A stretch of 64,000 nucleotides of DNA, taken from contig OZ024826.1 in assembly GCA_964016985.1 (NCBI GenBank), positions 7,613,855-7,677,854 on the forward strand, given 5' to 3'. Positions 1 to 10,754 of this stretch are shown here, piece after piece. The position numbers were made by a program, and so were the translations under genes. The DNA is from Anodontia alba (taxonomy: Eukaryota; Mollusca; Bivalvia; Lucinida; Lucinidae). Numbering within the stretch: the first letter of the stretch is position 1; the number at the start of each line of letters is the position of its first letter. The notes under the pieces were generated by a model. That model saw only the letters and a list, made by a program, of their open reading frames with translations, had not been told where the DNA came from and did not search any database.

Positions 1-92
1 CAAAACCTGTTTTCTTGGTAAAATAAGAAAAATATCAATTTGTTGTAAGCTGATTCTGCCCAGAGAGTGGTCAAGGTTAAAAAGGCTTTAAA
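1..92. repeat. FB-1 foldback MITE, right half only
   Basis: The first ~90 bases match the right arm of the foldback element seen complete at 57.72-57.97 kb: a run like CCTGTTTTCTTGGTAAAATA, then AAGAAAAATAT, then a degraded CTGATTCTGCCCAGAGAG end. The left arm lies outside the window. Confidence 0.5.
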
Positions 93-94
93 AA

Positions 95-360
95 GCTGGC
101 CATGGTGCAATAGAAGGTAATCTAGCCTCCTACCACCTGTTAATGAAAATGTTTATACCTATTATTCCAACGTAGAAAATGTATATGATATCCTGGCTGT
201 CGTCTCCCATCAACATCCCTATACACAGTGGTGTCTAAAATCTGCAAAAATGAAATAAAAGCAGAGTTCTGCGATGTCATTTATTTTGAAATTGAAATGT
301 GTTAGGAAATAAAATGCTTCCCTGAGGGGCACCTGTTTGTAAATTTTTGATAACAGGAGG
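95..360. other. no recognisable feature
   Basis: AT-rich sequence with no open frame of note, no repeat I can match elsewhere in the window and no RNA-like structure. Confidence 0.4.
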
Positions 361-424
361 GCCATGATGACCCTATATCGCTCACCTGAATCATGTTATA
401 CATAGCATAGCTAACAGAGATGCG

Positions 425-1005
425 GTTCTAAAGGTCATGATAACCTTGACCACAACCTCTGCCCTCAGGGTCATATTCTGGTCATAAAAAAAACTTCCCT
501 ACTATGTTTGATGGTCCTAGTCCTGTATTGCCAAATTATAAGGGGTTTCTTTTGTACTAGTCAGAGGTCACTTTGACCTTGACCTTTGCCATTAGGTCAT
601 CTACTGGCCAAGACCATCTAAGTTCAAGGGTTCTAGGCTGAATTATTAGTTTCTTAGTACTAAAGGTCATGGTGACCTGGATCATGCCCTTTGCCCTCTG
701 TGTCATCTACTGGTGAGGACCAACATCCCTTCTGTTTGAGGGTCCTAGCCCCAAGCATAACCAAGATATGAAGCTTTTTAATACTAAAGGTCCTGGTGAC
801 CTTGACCTTTGCCCTCAGGATCATCTACTGGTGAGGATCAACATCTCTACTAAGTTTGAGGGTCGTAACCATAAGCATTGCAGAATTACATGTATAAGTT
901 TTTTTGGTATTAAATGTCATGGTGACCTTGACCTTTGACTTAAAGGCCATCTACTCTTCAGGTCCATCCTCCCTATTAATTTGATAGTCCTAGGCCTAAT
1001 TATTG
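425..1005 (+). repeat. degenerate tandem repeat, GGTCATGGTGACCTTGACC type
   Basis: About five diverged units, each opening with a variant of AAGGTCATGGTGACCTTGACC split by substitutions (near 436, 565, 664, 787 and 914), followed by a TCATCTACTGGTGAGGA-like stretch and GAGGGTCCTAG. Spacing is roughly 100-130 bp. It runs directly into the next repeat array and probably belongs to the same composite element. Confidence 0.7.
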
Positions 1006-1009
1006 CCAA

Positions 1010-1685
1010 TGGCTTTTTGCTCTATGTAAAACAAGTGACCCCCACCCCTCTGGGCGGAGCCTCTTTTCACCCCAGGGGCATAATATATGAAAAATCTTGT
1101 CAGAGAATCTCTGGGCAATGCTACATACTAAATATCAAAGGCCTAGGCCTTGCACTTTCAGACAAGAAGATTTTTTAAGTTTTTTCCTATATAAGTCTAT
1201 GTAAAACATGTTGGCCCTGGGGCCGGGCCATTTTCGGCCCCAGGGCTATAATCTGAACAATCTTGGCAGAGGTCTACTAGGCGAAGCTATGTACCAAATA
1301 TCAAAGGCCTAGGCCTTCTGGTTTCAGATCAGATTTTTTAAGGTTTCCTCTATTTAAGTCTATGTAAAACATGTCGGCCCCGGGACGGGACCAAACATCC
1401 CCAGGCAATAACGAAGAATCTTGGAAGAGGTCCACTAGGTGAAACTATCTATCAAATATCAAAGGCCTGGGCCTTCTGCTTTCAGACAAGAAGATTTTTA
1501 AAGTTTTTACCTATATAGGTCTATGTGAAACAAGTGACCTCTGGCATGGGGCCATTTTTGACCCCAGGCTATAATTTGTACACCTTTGGTAGAGGTCCAT
1601 TAGATGAAGCTACATACCAAATATCAAAGACCTGGGCTTTCTGGTTTCAGACAAGAAGATTTTTTTAAGTTTTCAGGTAAAAAAT
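1010..1685 (+). repeat. ~163-bp tandem repeat, four units
   Basis: Four units contain the same ordered blocks: TCTATGTAAAAC, a GGGGCCATTTT-like GC-rich stretch, CCCCAGG..ATAAT, ACCAAATATCAAAGGCCT, and AGACAAGAAGATTTTTTAAG. The AGATTTTT block recurs near 1168, 1330, 1489 and 1656. I recall similar sequence as common in bivalve genomes, but this was not checked by a search. Confidence 0.8.
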
Positions 1686-1689
1686 CTAT

Positions 1690-1905
1690 TTTTAGCACCT
1701 GTGACCTAGATGTGCAATGGGCCAGAACCATTTGAACAACTTTGAAAGAGGATATACCAAGGATCATTCCTATGAAGTTTGGTCAAAATCCGATCAGTGG
1801 TTTAGGAGATGTAGTTTGAAGAAACTGTTTACGGATGGACGGACACATGCCTGGCAAAATGTGATCACAAAAGCTCACCTTGTCACTGTGTCACATGTGA
1901 GCTAA
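1690..1905 (+). repeat. 3' terminal module of the composite repeat, ending in a hairpin
   Basis: Single-copy block following the tandem units, ending in a snapback: AGCTCACCTTGTCAC pairs with GTCACATGTGAGCT (about 1872-1903). A terminal hairpin right after an internal tandem array suggests the end of a non-autonomous element. The open frame across it is not convincing as a gene. Confidence 0.55.
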
Positions 1906-1984
1906 AAATAACCCAACTCTAATTTTAAAAGATCTGCTTGATAAAATAAAAGTGCTGTAAGCACTGCACCATGCCCAGCCACTG

Positions 1985-2480
1985 TACTTACATCAGGCAA
2001 GTTGCCATAACTCTGTCAAAAAAAAAATCAAAGGGACAGTACATAAGTCTTTCCCTAAATATTATCACCATTGATGCATGTACATGTGTTAATTTTGGCT
2101 ATGTTCAATGTTCAAAGGGCAATAACTCCTAATAGGCAAACCAGAGTTACAGTTCATGTGTTCTACAAGTCATCTCATAGTGCTTGACATTTGTGTGACG
2201 TTTCGTGTAAATATAGAGCAGACACGAGTACAAAGTAGAAATGGCTGTTTTCAATCTACTATGTTCAAAGGGCTGCAATTCCAAAAGTAAGTTAACCAGA
2301 GTTACGGTTTATGTGTTCTGTATGTTGTCTCATGGTGCTTTACATTTGTGAGAAATTTCATAATATCTCGAACAGTTTTCAACTCACAGAGTAAACAGGA
2401 GTATGTGGTAGATAGACGGACACTCAAAATTTCGTAGGGTATTACAATACCCTTGCCACCTTTTGCGGCAGGGCATAAAA
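1985..2480 (+). repeat. two-unit tandem repeat (~158 bp) of a dispersed element
   Basis: The block TTCAAAGGGC...ACCAGAGTTAC...TCATGTGTTCT...TGCTT.ACATTTGTG appears near 2110 and 2268. It is preceded by TCAAAGGGACAGTACATAAG and ends with a short region containing GGTATTACAATACC (inverted repeat) near 2438. No coding potential is seen. Confidence 0.6.
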
Positions 2481-2972
2481 CTTTGGTTTCTTCAGCATGG
2501 TTAAGCAGCTCAGAGTCTAGCCACTTGTCCTGAATGCTGGCACTGAGATTACTGTGGATGGTAGCATATTCCATTCCCTGATGGTCCTTGGAAAGGAGTT
2601 GTAGTAAACCTCCCTATTACCGCATTCTTGGAAAAAGGCCGAATGATCCCATGCACAACTGTCATCTGCAGGCTTTCAAGTCCCTACCTGACAAAAAATT
2701 AGGGCTAAAATAAGGTTTATTTTAAAAAAATTTAGGGCTTTTTACACAAAATTTTAGGGCAAACAGGATTTTCATTTTTCAGTGTGGCTTGAAGCCAAAT
2801 TCCACATGCCATCATCACATGTGCTTGCCTCTAAAACACATTGAAAACTCCCACAGCATCTACTGATCAAGCAACAATTTGAAACTGCAAGTGAGCTATG
2901 AGTGTGAGTTTTGGGATAAAATTATATGGAAGCATGTTAATAATGGGAGGGGGTGGGGGGGGGGGGGGGGGG
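2481..2972. other. unassigned, ending in a G homopolymer
   Basis: No gene or recognisable repeat. A G-rich run (2947-2972) marks the right edge and probably truncates the adjacent SINE tail. Confidence 0.4.
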
Positions 2973-3222
2973 CAGTTTACCTACAATGTAACCACATGTT
3001 TACTGGGAAGGCTTAGTCCTCTAAGCAGTTAACCAGTATTGTGCACATTCTTTTGCCAGAAACTGACAAGTGCCCTTCTTGAATCAGCGGAAGGGAGAGA
3101 ATGACCGTAGAAAATATTTCATGATCAATCTCCACGAAAGAATGTTGCCAACCTCGGTGGGGGTCGAACCTGAGACCTCCTGGTTTCCAGTCAGACGCGC
3201 ATCCAACTGAGCCACCGAGAAA
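2973..3222 (-). repeat. SINE-1, tRNA-derived, tail truncated
   Basis: On the minus strand the head reads CTCGGTGGCTCAGTTGGATG, which fits a pol III A box (TGGCTCAGTTGG), followed by a B box (GGTTCGACCCC) 40 or so bases later. The body matches the intact copy at 16.42-16.72 kb block by block (TTCTTTCGTGGAGATTGATC, TTCCGCTGATTCAAGAAGG, TAGAGGACTAAGCC). The 3' tail is lost at the G-run. It is not a functional tRNA gene: the acceptor stem does not close and the same body follows in every copy. Confidence 0.85.
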
Positions 3223-3229
3223 ATCTGTT

Positions 3230-4300
3230 GTGTGCACTCAAATAACATGTATGTTCAGAGGGTAAAAGTTAAAGGGGTATCCAAAAAAAAAAAGGCTTAT
3301 TATCATCATCACATTTGGATGATCACTGTGTCACTATTCAAACAACAAAGAAGGAAGGACATAACTCAGTATAGATTAAATTTTTGCTGTCCTGTTCTTA
3401 GTTTAACTTTCTGGTCATCTCCCATTGCCTGAAAAAGAAAAGGACAGAAGGAACTTGTCAAAATCAAGTCCCTCCGTTCTGATTAACTATAACCACCTAT
3501 ACACGTGACTGGTACAGATTCTGAGGTGCCAAAATAATCACCCAATTGAGTGATGCTGAACAAACAGAAAGGGAAACAAATCTTGCATCTTGAGAAAGGT
3601 ACATTAAAATGTTCTTCAGGAAGTGATTTCTATGATCAGCTGTTTTTAAAAGTAAGTGCTCTGACTGTTTAGGGCAACTTGAAAGCTGGCACCTGGTTTC
3701 AGGTAGGAAATCGGATTGATGTCAACCAACCATCTGGATCTTATCTGGCCACACAGCACCCGTCCTTGAGGCTTTACCACCCAAGTTCATGGAAGTGATA
3801 TAGCCAGGCATGATAGTCATTATGATTAAACATATGTGGCAACACAGTATTGGATTTAGTCCAATGTCTTGATGTCTGACTGCCAGTGGTGTATCAGATG
3901 AGATGCATAATGCAAGATTGGAGACGTTTTGCATTTACTTAAAATAATATGCCACGCAACTTTCCACCTCAGGGATCATTTTCAGGCATGATTTCTCGAT
4001 ATTCTCGCATTTTTTTGCAAGAAATCGCATCAAAATTCCCGGAGTGAGAAAAAAAATTGCACGCTGAATTTTTCTCATTTCACGCCATTAAGTTTCTATT
4101 TTGCACATGCGGTTCATTGCAAGACTTTCAGACTGTTAAGTGACCGGTTTCTGAATTATTGTTGTGTCAAAATTCATTACACATATGACAACAGGTAACC
4201 ATTCATTAATCTGTATCATTGAAAAGCTTTATTGTAAAAACTCACTGTTGGTCTCTGGTTTAATTAAGCGTTTTTTCATTGCTACCTCGAGTCAGCAAAA
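3230..4300. other. unassigned AT-rich DNA
   Basis: Several short frames but none with recognisable protein features. I see no repeat shared with the rest of the window. Confidence 0.35.
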
Positions 4301-4302
4301 AC

Positions 4303-4473
4303 ATGTCCGCCGACTCGGAGAAAAGAAAATTGTCTGCCCCAAAGCCGTCCAGTCGGGATGGCAGGTTAAAGTATCTTTTTCGAGCACAACCCAGCTTGAC
4401 TGAAGTAGCCACACTCTCCTCCCCTGATTCGGATGAGGATCAAACACAAGACCAAGCTGCACCTGATGAATAA
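4303..4473 (+). CDS. short unknown ORF, possible N-terminal fragment
   Basis: A 56-codon frame starting MSADSEKRKLSAPKPSSRDG. It is Ser/Lys/Pro-rich at the start and acidic at the end (SSPDSDEDQTQD). The start lies in an ATG context preceded by AAAAAC. Composition resembles the disordered N-terminus of a nuclear or transposon protein, but no domain is visible and no continuation is found downstream. It could be a chance frame. The family is unknown. Confidence 0.2.
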   Translation: MSADSEKRKLSAPKPSSRDGRLKYLFRAQPSLTEVATLSSPDSDEDQTQDQAAPDE

Positions 4474-4920
4474 CAATCCCACTCCCAAACCCATGAGCCC
4501 TTATTCAGCCATTTGCATTTTGTTATGAGCCAGGCATAAGGAGAAAGAAATGAAAGTGAAACCAGCAACAAGCTTTAAAATTATTTACAGTATTTGTTAA
4601 TAACAAAAAAATAAGAAAATCTGCAAGACAGAAAAATAAACAGTAAACAGTACCTTTCAAGATAATGTCACAAAATCCCTCAAAAATATTCCAGAAGAAT
4701 TTCTGAAACAAATCCGTTGAATTGCAGTTTCTGATCCAACAGTTTAAAGTCCCTGATTCAGAGTTTAATTGCGTTTGTACAAATTGCCAGGCTGCCTACG
4801 TCATGAAAAGGAAAAACCACTATCTTAAAATAGCCCACGCGGTCACGTGATGATTTTCGGACACACAAGCAATACACGCAATGGCAGCGAGTTTAATTTT
4901 TTCCTTTCATAAAACTCTAA
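4474..4920. other. unassigned
   Basis: No recognisable gene, repeat or RNA. Confidence 0.35.
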
Positions 4921-4924
4921 TATA

Positions 4925-5148
4925 TTTTTCTGATTTTTTTTTTTCGAGAAAACAGGATTTGACACTTCATGCAAATTGTCTCCTTAGACTTGCATGAAAT
5001 GTCAAATCAGGATGACATTTCATGCAAATTCTAAGAGGAGACAATTTGCATGAACTGTCAAATTCTATTTTCTCGGAAAAAATAAGACAAAAAAATTCAA
5101 AATGTCGTCAGCTGAAATTTAACTCAGCATGCTAAGCGTTAAGTTTTA
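4925..5148. repeat. FB-1 foldback MITE
   Basis: Contains the family's defining snapback: GACA.TTCATGCAAATTGTCTCC and its complement GGAGACAATTTGCATGAA, with internal re-duplication of the palindrome. It ends in AAAATGTCGTCAGCTGAAAT then AGCATGCTAAGCGTTAAG, as at 57.9 kb. It has no coding capacity and the transposase source is unknown. Confidence 0.75.
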
Positions 5149-5289
5149 GTCCAGGCTTGATTTTTTTGTTTTTTGCTGTATTTTGCATCAATCCCCCAAA
5201 AACTTCCATAAACACATGAACTGCAAGAATGTCTAACCAATGTTTTTGTCGACTAACATTGAAGTGATGTAGTTTAGGACTTTCACGAT

Positions 5290-5800
5290 CTCGAGGAGGG
5301 TGTGTGTGTGGGGGTGGGGGTTGGGGTAATTTCCTATATATGTCATAGTACGGATGTGCGTGCTGAATGGCCCTTTTTCCAGCGCTGCCAGTTATATGAT
5401 TGGCCCCTTTTTTTCAACAAAAAGTATATGCATGACCCGAGTTTTCAGGATTCCTATGTGAAAGGCCCCATTTTTCTGACATCCTGGTATTTTCGCTCAG
5501 AGATTTTACGAGGCTGCATGTTCTCTTGGTATTCAATGAATTGTCTGATATTTGTCTGACAACCAGCAATAAATGGGTACAAAAAATCAAAGGACAGTAT
5601 ATGAATAGGTCAATATTTCAGACGATCTAGTATATGAATGGGTCCGTGTTTTTTCAAAGGCCAGGTATATGAATGGGGTAGATTTTGAAATACTGACTCG
5701 CACACTCGTACCACAATCACCCCTAAGTTACCCCCTACCCCGTCCCTCTCTCCCCACCCCCCCCCCCTCACCCCCCCCCCCCCCACGAGTTCAAGATCTG
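5290..5800. repeat. degenerate short repeats around TATATGAATGG, with C-rich tracts
   Basis: A loosely repeated motif of the form (A)GTATATGAATGGG(C/T)C followed by a T-run recurs at irregular 30-60-bp intervals near 5330-5420 and 5595-5690. The block ends in long C tracts (5758-5783). There is no family assignment. Confidence 0.35.
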
Positions 5801-5809
5801 GCTGTTTCA

Positions 5810-7535
5810 CAGGTTTTTTTGAAAAGGCTGATATGAAATTTTAAAATTGTTAACATCAGAGCATGCATGTTGCTTCCAGTTTTAACTGGGCTTTCTCCGG
5901 TTCCTTGTTTGGTTTAGGCCGATAAAGAGAATTTCACCGTTTTTCTCCAGTGTCCGAGAACCACTCTTACAGTCGCCGTAACAGCAATGTTTTGTAGTCA
6001 CCATGATGGAATTTTAACTTCTGAACATTAGAAAAACTCGTGAAATTTGCAACAATATACTGGTTTTGCCTGTCAAATAACGCATTACACACATTTCGTA
6101 CAAGAGTGTTTGTCCGAAATTGATGACGTCACAGCGATGCTGCAGGATGCTAAAATTAGTAACGTCTATAAATAGTGCATTATTGGAATTCGTACAAACG
6201 CTATACCAGAATTAATGAAAGATTAAAGTAATCCAGTGTACAAAGAATGAAGTGTACAAAGATGCTCATATGAAAATCTTCTCTCCTTATATAATATCAA
6301 AGTACATTCTAAAGAAAAGAATTTACAGTACTAGAGGTATCACTTATTTTCCAGTATTTGTCAAGAAAATTTTAAATGTTCTGTGACATGCCAAAAAATA
6401 GCTTAATCTAAAATATTCCATCTGGAAATTCCAAAAAGAATATAAATAACTTGTTATTGTAAACATGATTTTCCAGAAAGTTCTAATTTATATATAAACA
6501 CTTGCAGTAAACATGAAAATAATGATACTTAAAATAATCAAACACCATATATATAACAATTTTTATTAACCTGATTTAGAGTACATTACAAAATAAGCAA
6601 TAATAATGCTTATAAATACAATTGATACAAAATCTGGCCTTTACAAAAAAAAAAATAAAAAATTCTCACTCAGTTTGTCCGAGCGAGCGAAAACAAAATC
6701 TTGCTGAATTTGAAAATCTCTCACTATTTTTGTCCAAATGGGATTTTTTCTCACAAAAATCTGGAGCCAGAATAACCCCTGCACCCGATTTAAAAATTTA
6801 TCCATCTTCCAAAAATGAGTTCAAAGCCAGGTTAAGAAAGGCAATTTGTGAAGGTAAAATGAAAGTTAAAGCATGAAAAGTTACAAGGATCTGGTTAAAA
6901 GATTAATTTTAAGCAAGGCGGTGGTTGATTAGGGCGAGAAGTGGTTAATCTGGTGGACTGACCTTTAGAACTCATAAATATTGGGCAGGGTGACTACTAC
7001 TCAGGACAGGGAATTCCAATGTGCAATAGTTCAGGGAAAAAATGAATATTTATAATAATCTGTGGATGGTAATATCTGTATGCCATCTGGTGGGAGGTTC
7101 TGAACCATTTCTGCAGGGCTGTGAGGTACTTGTAGTCTAGGATATCAGTATACAGCCTTGTAGAATTTCTTAACTGGGTACTAAGGTGTTTAATTCATTC
7201 AATTTCAATGTTTCTATACTCTTTCCAGTCGTATGAAAATGTGTGGGTGGGGAATATTTTTGTTCCAGAGGGTTTTGACAATAAAAGGTGATACCTTCGC
7301 TTCGTAGATTACTCTTGCTTTGGTAGGATCGGGCTCGAAGCAAAGAACGATTTCTCCAGGGCAGAAATTAAATCTTATGCCCCTTGTAGACATAGTTTAC
7401 TCGCAAATGAAACATATTTTATGGCTTTTTCAACCCCCGCTTTTTTTACAATTTCGGCTACACGACGCTTTCGCGGGATAAATGTTTCGTATCGGACGTT
7501 TTCGCATGTCTAATTTTGGGTAAAAACCCCACCCT
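5810..7535. other. unassigned AT-rich DNA
   Basis: No credible coding frame, no splice-linked exons and no clear repeats. Some stretches are very AT-rich (6250-6650). Confidence 0.35.
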
Positions 7536-7538
7536 TAG

Positions 7539-8655
7539 AACGCAGCACTAGCCTCGTTCGCGGGTCCTACTAATCACCCCATGGCACCCCACGGCACCCC
7601 ATGATAGCCCACGGCACCAAATTATTTCGTTCTATTTATTAATTAAATGCTGAAATTGCACCAGGGTATTAGTTTTATGTATCAAAATTTGTTTTGTGAT
7701 AGTTCAAGACAATAACATAACTTCAAGCGCTTATCTCGGGGTGCCAAACACCAAGATTCAAAATAATGCAAAAATATAGATACCAAACAGACCAATGGTA
7801 TGATAGTCCATTATATATTTTACGGCAAATATACATATATTTTTATGCCATGGTGTGCAAACATTTACGAGAGATTTAAACATAATAACAATTTTAAATC
7901 AAACACAAAACTATTATTGTCCATCTAAAACACATATATATTTTATGGGTCAATATACATATATGTTGATGCCATGGGGTGCAAAAAATATTTTAGCTCA
8001 AACAAAAATCATCAATATAAATTCTCTGTTTTTTTAAGATGAAGACAAGTATAAGAAATTCTTGTCCTTCTATAAATACTTATTTTTATGCTAAATACTC
8101 ATGTATTTTGATGCCGTGGGGTACAAAAAATTTACTAGACTTTTAAACATAATATTTTAAATCAAACACAAGACCTCAATATACATTCTCTGTTTATTAA
8201 GATGTCCTAAGTGTTGCAAAGCTATTCGTGTCCATCTAAAACACATATTTTATGATAAATATGCATATATTTTGATGCCATAGGGTGCGTGGGTGACGTG
8301 GGGTGCCATGGGGTGATTAAGAGGACCGCTCGTTCGCCAGGCGACTACTATCAAGCTGCGCTAAATACTCATGTATTTTGATGCCGTGGGGTACAAAAAA
8401 TTTACTAGAGTTTTAAACATAATATTTTAAATCAAACACAAGACCTCAATATACATTATCTGTTTATTAAGATGTCCTAAGTATTGCAAAGCTATTCTTG
8501 TCCATCTAAAACACATATTTTATGATAAATATGCATATATTTTGATGCCATGGGGTGCCGTGGGTGACGTGGGGTGCCATGGGGTGATTAAGAGGACCGC
8601 TCGTTCGCCAGGCGACTACTATCAAGCTGCGCAAGGAACTGGACTAACGCAGCAC
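7539..8655. mobile_element. 1.1-kb non-autonomous inverted-repeat element with 10-bp TSD
   Basis: The direct repeat AACGCAGCAC flanks the element at 7539-7548 and 8646-8655. Just inside the left end is CGTTCGCGGGTCCTACTAAT followed by CACCCCATGGCACCCCACG. The right end carries the inverted version (CGTGGGGTGCCATGGGGTG, ATTAAGAGGACCGCTCG). The interior has TGATGCCATGGGGTGC-type repeats at each AT-rich unit and a 271-bp near-identical tandem duplication (one unit boundary at 8311, the next at 8582). There is no transposase. A 9-11-bp target duplication is typical of MULE-type elements, so that superfamily is a reasonable guess. Confidence 0.75.
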
Positions 8656-8940
8656 ACCAAAAAGAAAATCACGATGGTCTGTAGAATGAAACAATATATT
8701 TTTATTAAATACAGTGATGAAAGTCCTGCTATGTGACCGTTTTATTGTTGCAACCTTTGAATGTTCTCTCTGAAAGTGTGACAAAACCCCACCCACAGAA
8801 CGCAGCACCAAACAGAAAATAACGATAGTCTGTAGAATATAACAGAATATATTTTTATTTAAATACAGTGATGAACGTCCTGCTATGTGACCGTTTTATT
8901 GTTGTATCCTTCGAAAGAATGTTCTCTCTGAAAGTGTGAC
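8646..8940 (+). repeat. ~151-bp tandem duplication
   Basis: Two copies of AACGCAGCAC.CCAAA...ACGAT.GTCTGTAGAAT...CTGCTATGTGACCGTTTTAT...GTTCTCTCTGAAAGTGTGAC. The second copy preserves CCCCACCC..AGAACGCAGCACC uninterrupted and so shows the pre-insertion form of the site occupied by the element at 7549-8645. Confidence 0.8.
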
Positions 8941-8944
8941 AAAA

Positions 8945-9065
8945 CGAATTATAGTCAAAACGACCCCAAAAAACGGCCCCCATTTGGTCAAAACGGCTCC
9001 ATAAATTGGTCAAAACGGCCCATCCCAAAAATGGTCAAAACGGCCCAGTCAAAACGACCCCAATT
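8945..9065 (+). repeat. modular array of GGTCAAAACGGCCC
   Basis: Five or six variants of GTCAAAACG(G/A)CCCC separated by short A/T linkers. The construction (short GC-containing words repeated head to tail) is like the inverted ends of the MULE at 53.3 and 57.5 kb, though the word differs. It may be one eroded end of another element; no partner end is identified. Confidence 0.55.
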
Positions 9066-9410
9066 TTTTTTTGTAAATGCATAGACAAACAGACGGACAG
9101 CTTAGTGTTTAGGAGTAGGAAATACTTGTAGGGGCAAAATGTTGAATATACTTGTAAACAACAATGAAACAGGTGAGTATTATGTTATGTAAGCAATGAA
9201 ATGAAATTAAATAGAATAAATGATACCGAAAACAGAGTTTGTGTTTTGTTTTCTTTTGTTATAAGAAAAGTTAATTGCAAATAATTACCATTTGATTATT
9301 ATTATATACTATAATTATAAATTAAAATTTATTTGTCTAAAAAGACATTCCAGTTGCACCTCTTGAATTTCTTTAATGTGCGGTTATATATCATTAAAGA
9401 AGTGAAGTGC
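9066..9410. other. unassigned AT-rich DNA
   Basis: Near 9350-9440 GCACCTC and GAGGTGC bracket a weak hairpin. Nothing else is recognisable. Confidence 0.3.
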
Positions 9411-9444
9411 GAATTATATGATGATTAACGAGGTGCATGATTAG

Positions 9445-9623
9445 ATACTGTGTGTGCGCCTGTGTGTATTTATGTGTGTATATGTGTATGTAAGTGCAAA
9501 CGTGTATATGTATGCAATGTGTATGTATGCGTCAGTCGGTGACATGGAACGTCTGTGGATGAATACATGTACACATTCAACGAAAATAGTTTTTTTATTC
9601 ACATAGTCTATTTCTGTGTGTGT

Positions 9624-9678
<55 letters not shown>

Positions 9679-9812
9679 GTTGAAAATATGTGCCTTTATA
9701 TATTTTTATATGTAATGTACATTTAACCACGACATCTACTGACAAAAGTACAAATGTTTATAACGTAATATGACATTTCATAAAGCCCCCCCCCCCCCCC
9801 CCCCCCCCGCTG
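9445..9812. repeat. microsatellite cluster: TG/TATG, CT and C tracts
   Basis: Impure (TGTGTA)n at 9445-9530, (CT)n at about 9627-9676 and a C homopolymer at about 9786-9808. Confidence 0.9.
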
Positions 9813-9865
9813 CAAGTATGATAATCACAATGGACTCACAGCGCTGAAGCATGGTCGGGTCCGCG

Positions 9866-10097
9866 ACGACTCGACGTCACAAAACATATGAACGGATTTC
9901 TACTGACGAGATATCTATTGTTAATACCCACTCTATCGATATTACTGCTAAATTTGCAGTGAGTATTAAAGAAAAGCAAGACAGACTTCCTACGTTATAT
10001 TGGTTACCGAAATTTCATAAACGACCTTATAAAGCACGTTTCATTGCTAATTCTAGTTCATGTACGACTACTGTTTTGTCCAAACTGCTAACTTCCA
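9866..10097 (+). pseudogene. Penelope-like retroelement: RT N-terminal fragment
   Basis: The frame encodes KEKQDRLPTLYWLPKFHKRP followed by YKARFIANSSSCTTTVLSKL, a signature I recognise from Penelope-like reverse transcriptases (region before the catalytic core). It breaks off after LSKLLTS and continues straight into sequence that is the element's 3' end in reverse orientation, so this is a rearranged fragment with no catalytic residues. The strand and family are inferred from the downstream pieces at 10.76-11.59 kb, which carry the RT core motifs. Confidence 0.7.
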
Positions 10098-10312
10098 GGG
10101 AGTGCAAATGATTACAAACTTCAGCCCTTCCCAGACACCAAGAGGAAGAGGAAACGGACTAAAAAAAAAAAAAAAAAAAAAAAAAAAACAAGTGCAAATC
10201 GAACAAACGTACGAAAAGCACTAAGATTAGCTCTCTCTTTCCAAAGCGAGGTAATCGCAATGCTAAAAGGACGGAAAACACAAGAACAACAAAATAACAC
10301 GTCAAGCTAATA
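10098..10312 (-). mobile_element. Penelope-like 3' end, inverted copy
   Basis: This is the reverse complement of the 3' region seen at 10.45-10.74, 12.24-12.46 and 50.52-50.76 kb: GGGAGTGCAAATGATTACAA, CTTCCCAGACACC, CGAACAAACGTACGAAAAGC and CCAAAGCGAGGTAATCGC. An A tract sits at about 10160-10188. The inverted terminal copy next to direct copies fits the pseudo-LTR arrangements known in Penelope-like elements. Confidence 0.7.
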
Positions 10313-10315
10313 CGC

Positions 10316-10556
10316 CGTGGTTCAACTATTGGTTTTCATTTTCTCTGGCATACAGTAGAATAAGCCATGAGTGCTCGTCTTTTTATCGCTGTGATTAATT
10401 TGATTTTTATGTTTTCACTTTGATGCATCTGATGTTAGTCTTACTCTTTGTTGCTTTGTGGTTTATTCTACGGAGCTATCTGTTTTTATGTCTTACCTTG
10501 TGTTATTTTGTTCTTGTGTTTTTCAGTCCCTTTAGCATTGCAATTACCTCGCTTGG

Positions 10557-10591
<35 letters not shown>

Positions 10592-10745
10592 AATCGTAGT
10601 GCTTTTCGTACGTTTGTTCGATTTGCGGTTCGTGATTGTGACACTCCTAGAGTTTTCTCTTTCCTTCTTTTGTGTGTTTCCTCTTCCTACTAGTGTCTGG
10701 GAAGGGCTATGGTTTGTGATTGTGGCACTCCCTGGAATTTTTTCC
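10316..10745 (+). mobile_element. Penelope-like 3' region, internally deleted
   Basis: Matches 11733-12460 and 50237-50760 (CGCCGTGGTTCAACTATTGG, CATGAGTGCTCGTC, TTGATTTTTATGTTTTC, GTTAGTCTTACTCTTTG, CTCGCTTGGGGAAGAGAGAG). About 170 bp present in the other copies are missing after GATGCATC. A (GA)n expansion at 10561-10589 disrupts GAAGAGAGAG. Confidence 0.75.
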
Positions 10746-10754
10746 TAACTTGTT

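Noticed and set aside
1717..1905. Frame in the terminal module of the first composite repeat
   Set aside because: Ends inside the terminal hairpin of a repeat. No protein-like composition or partner.
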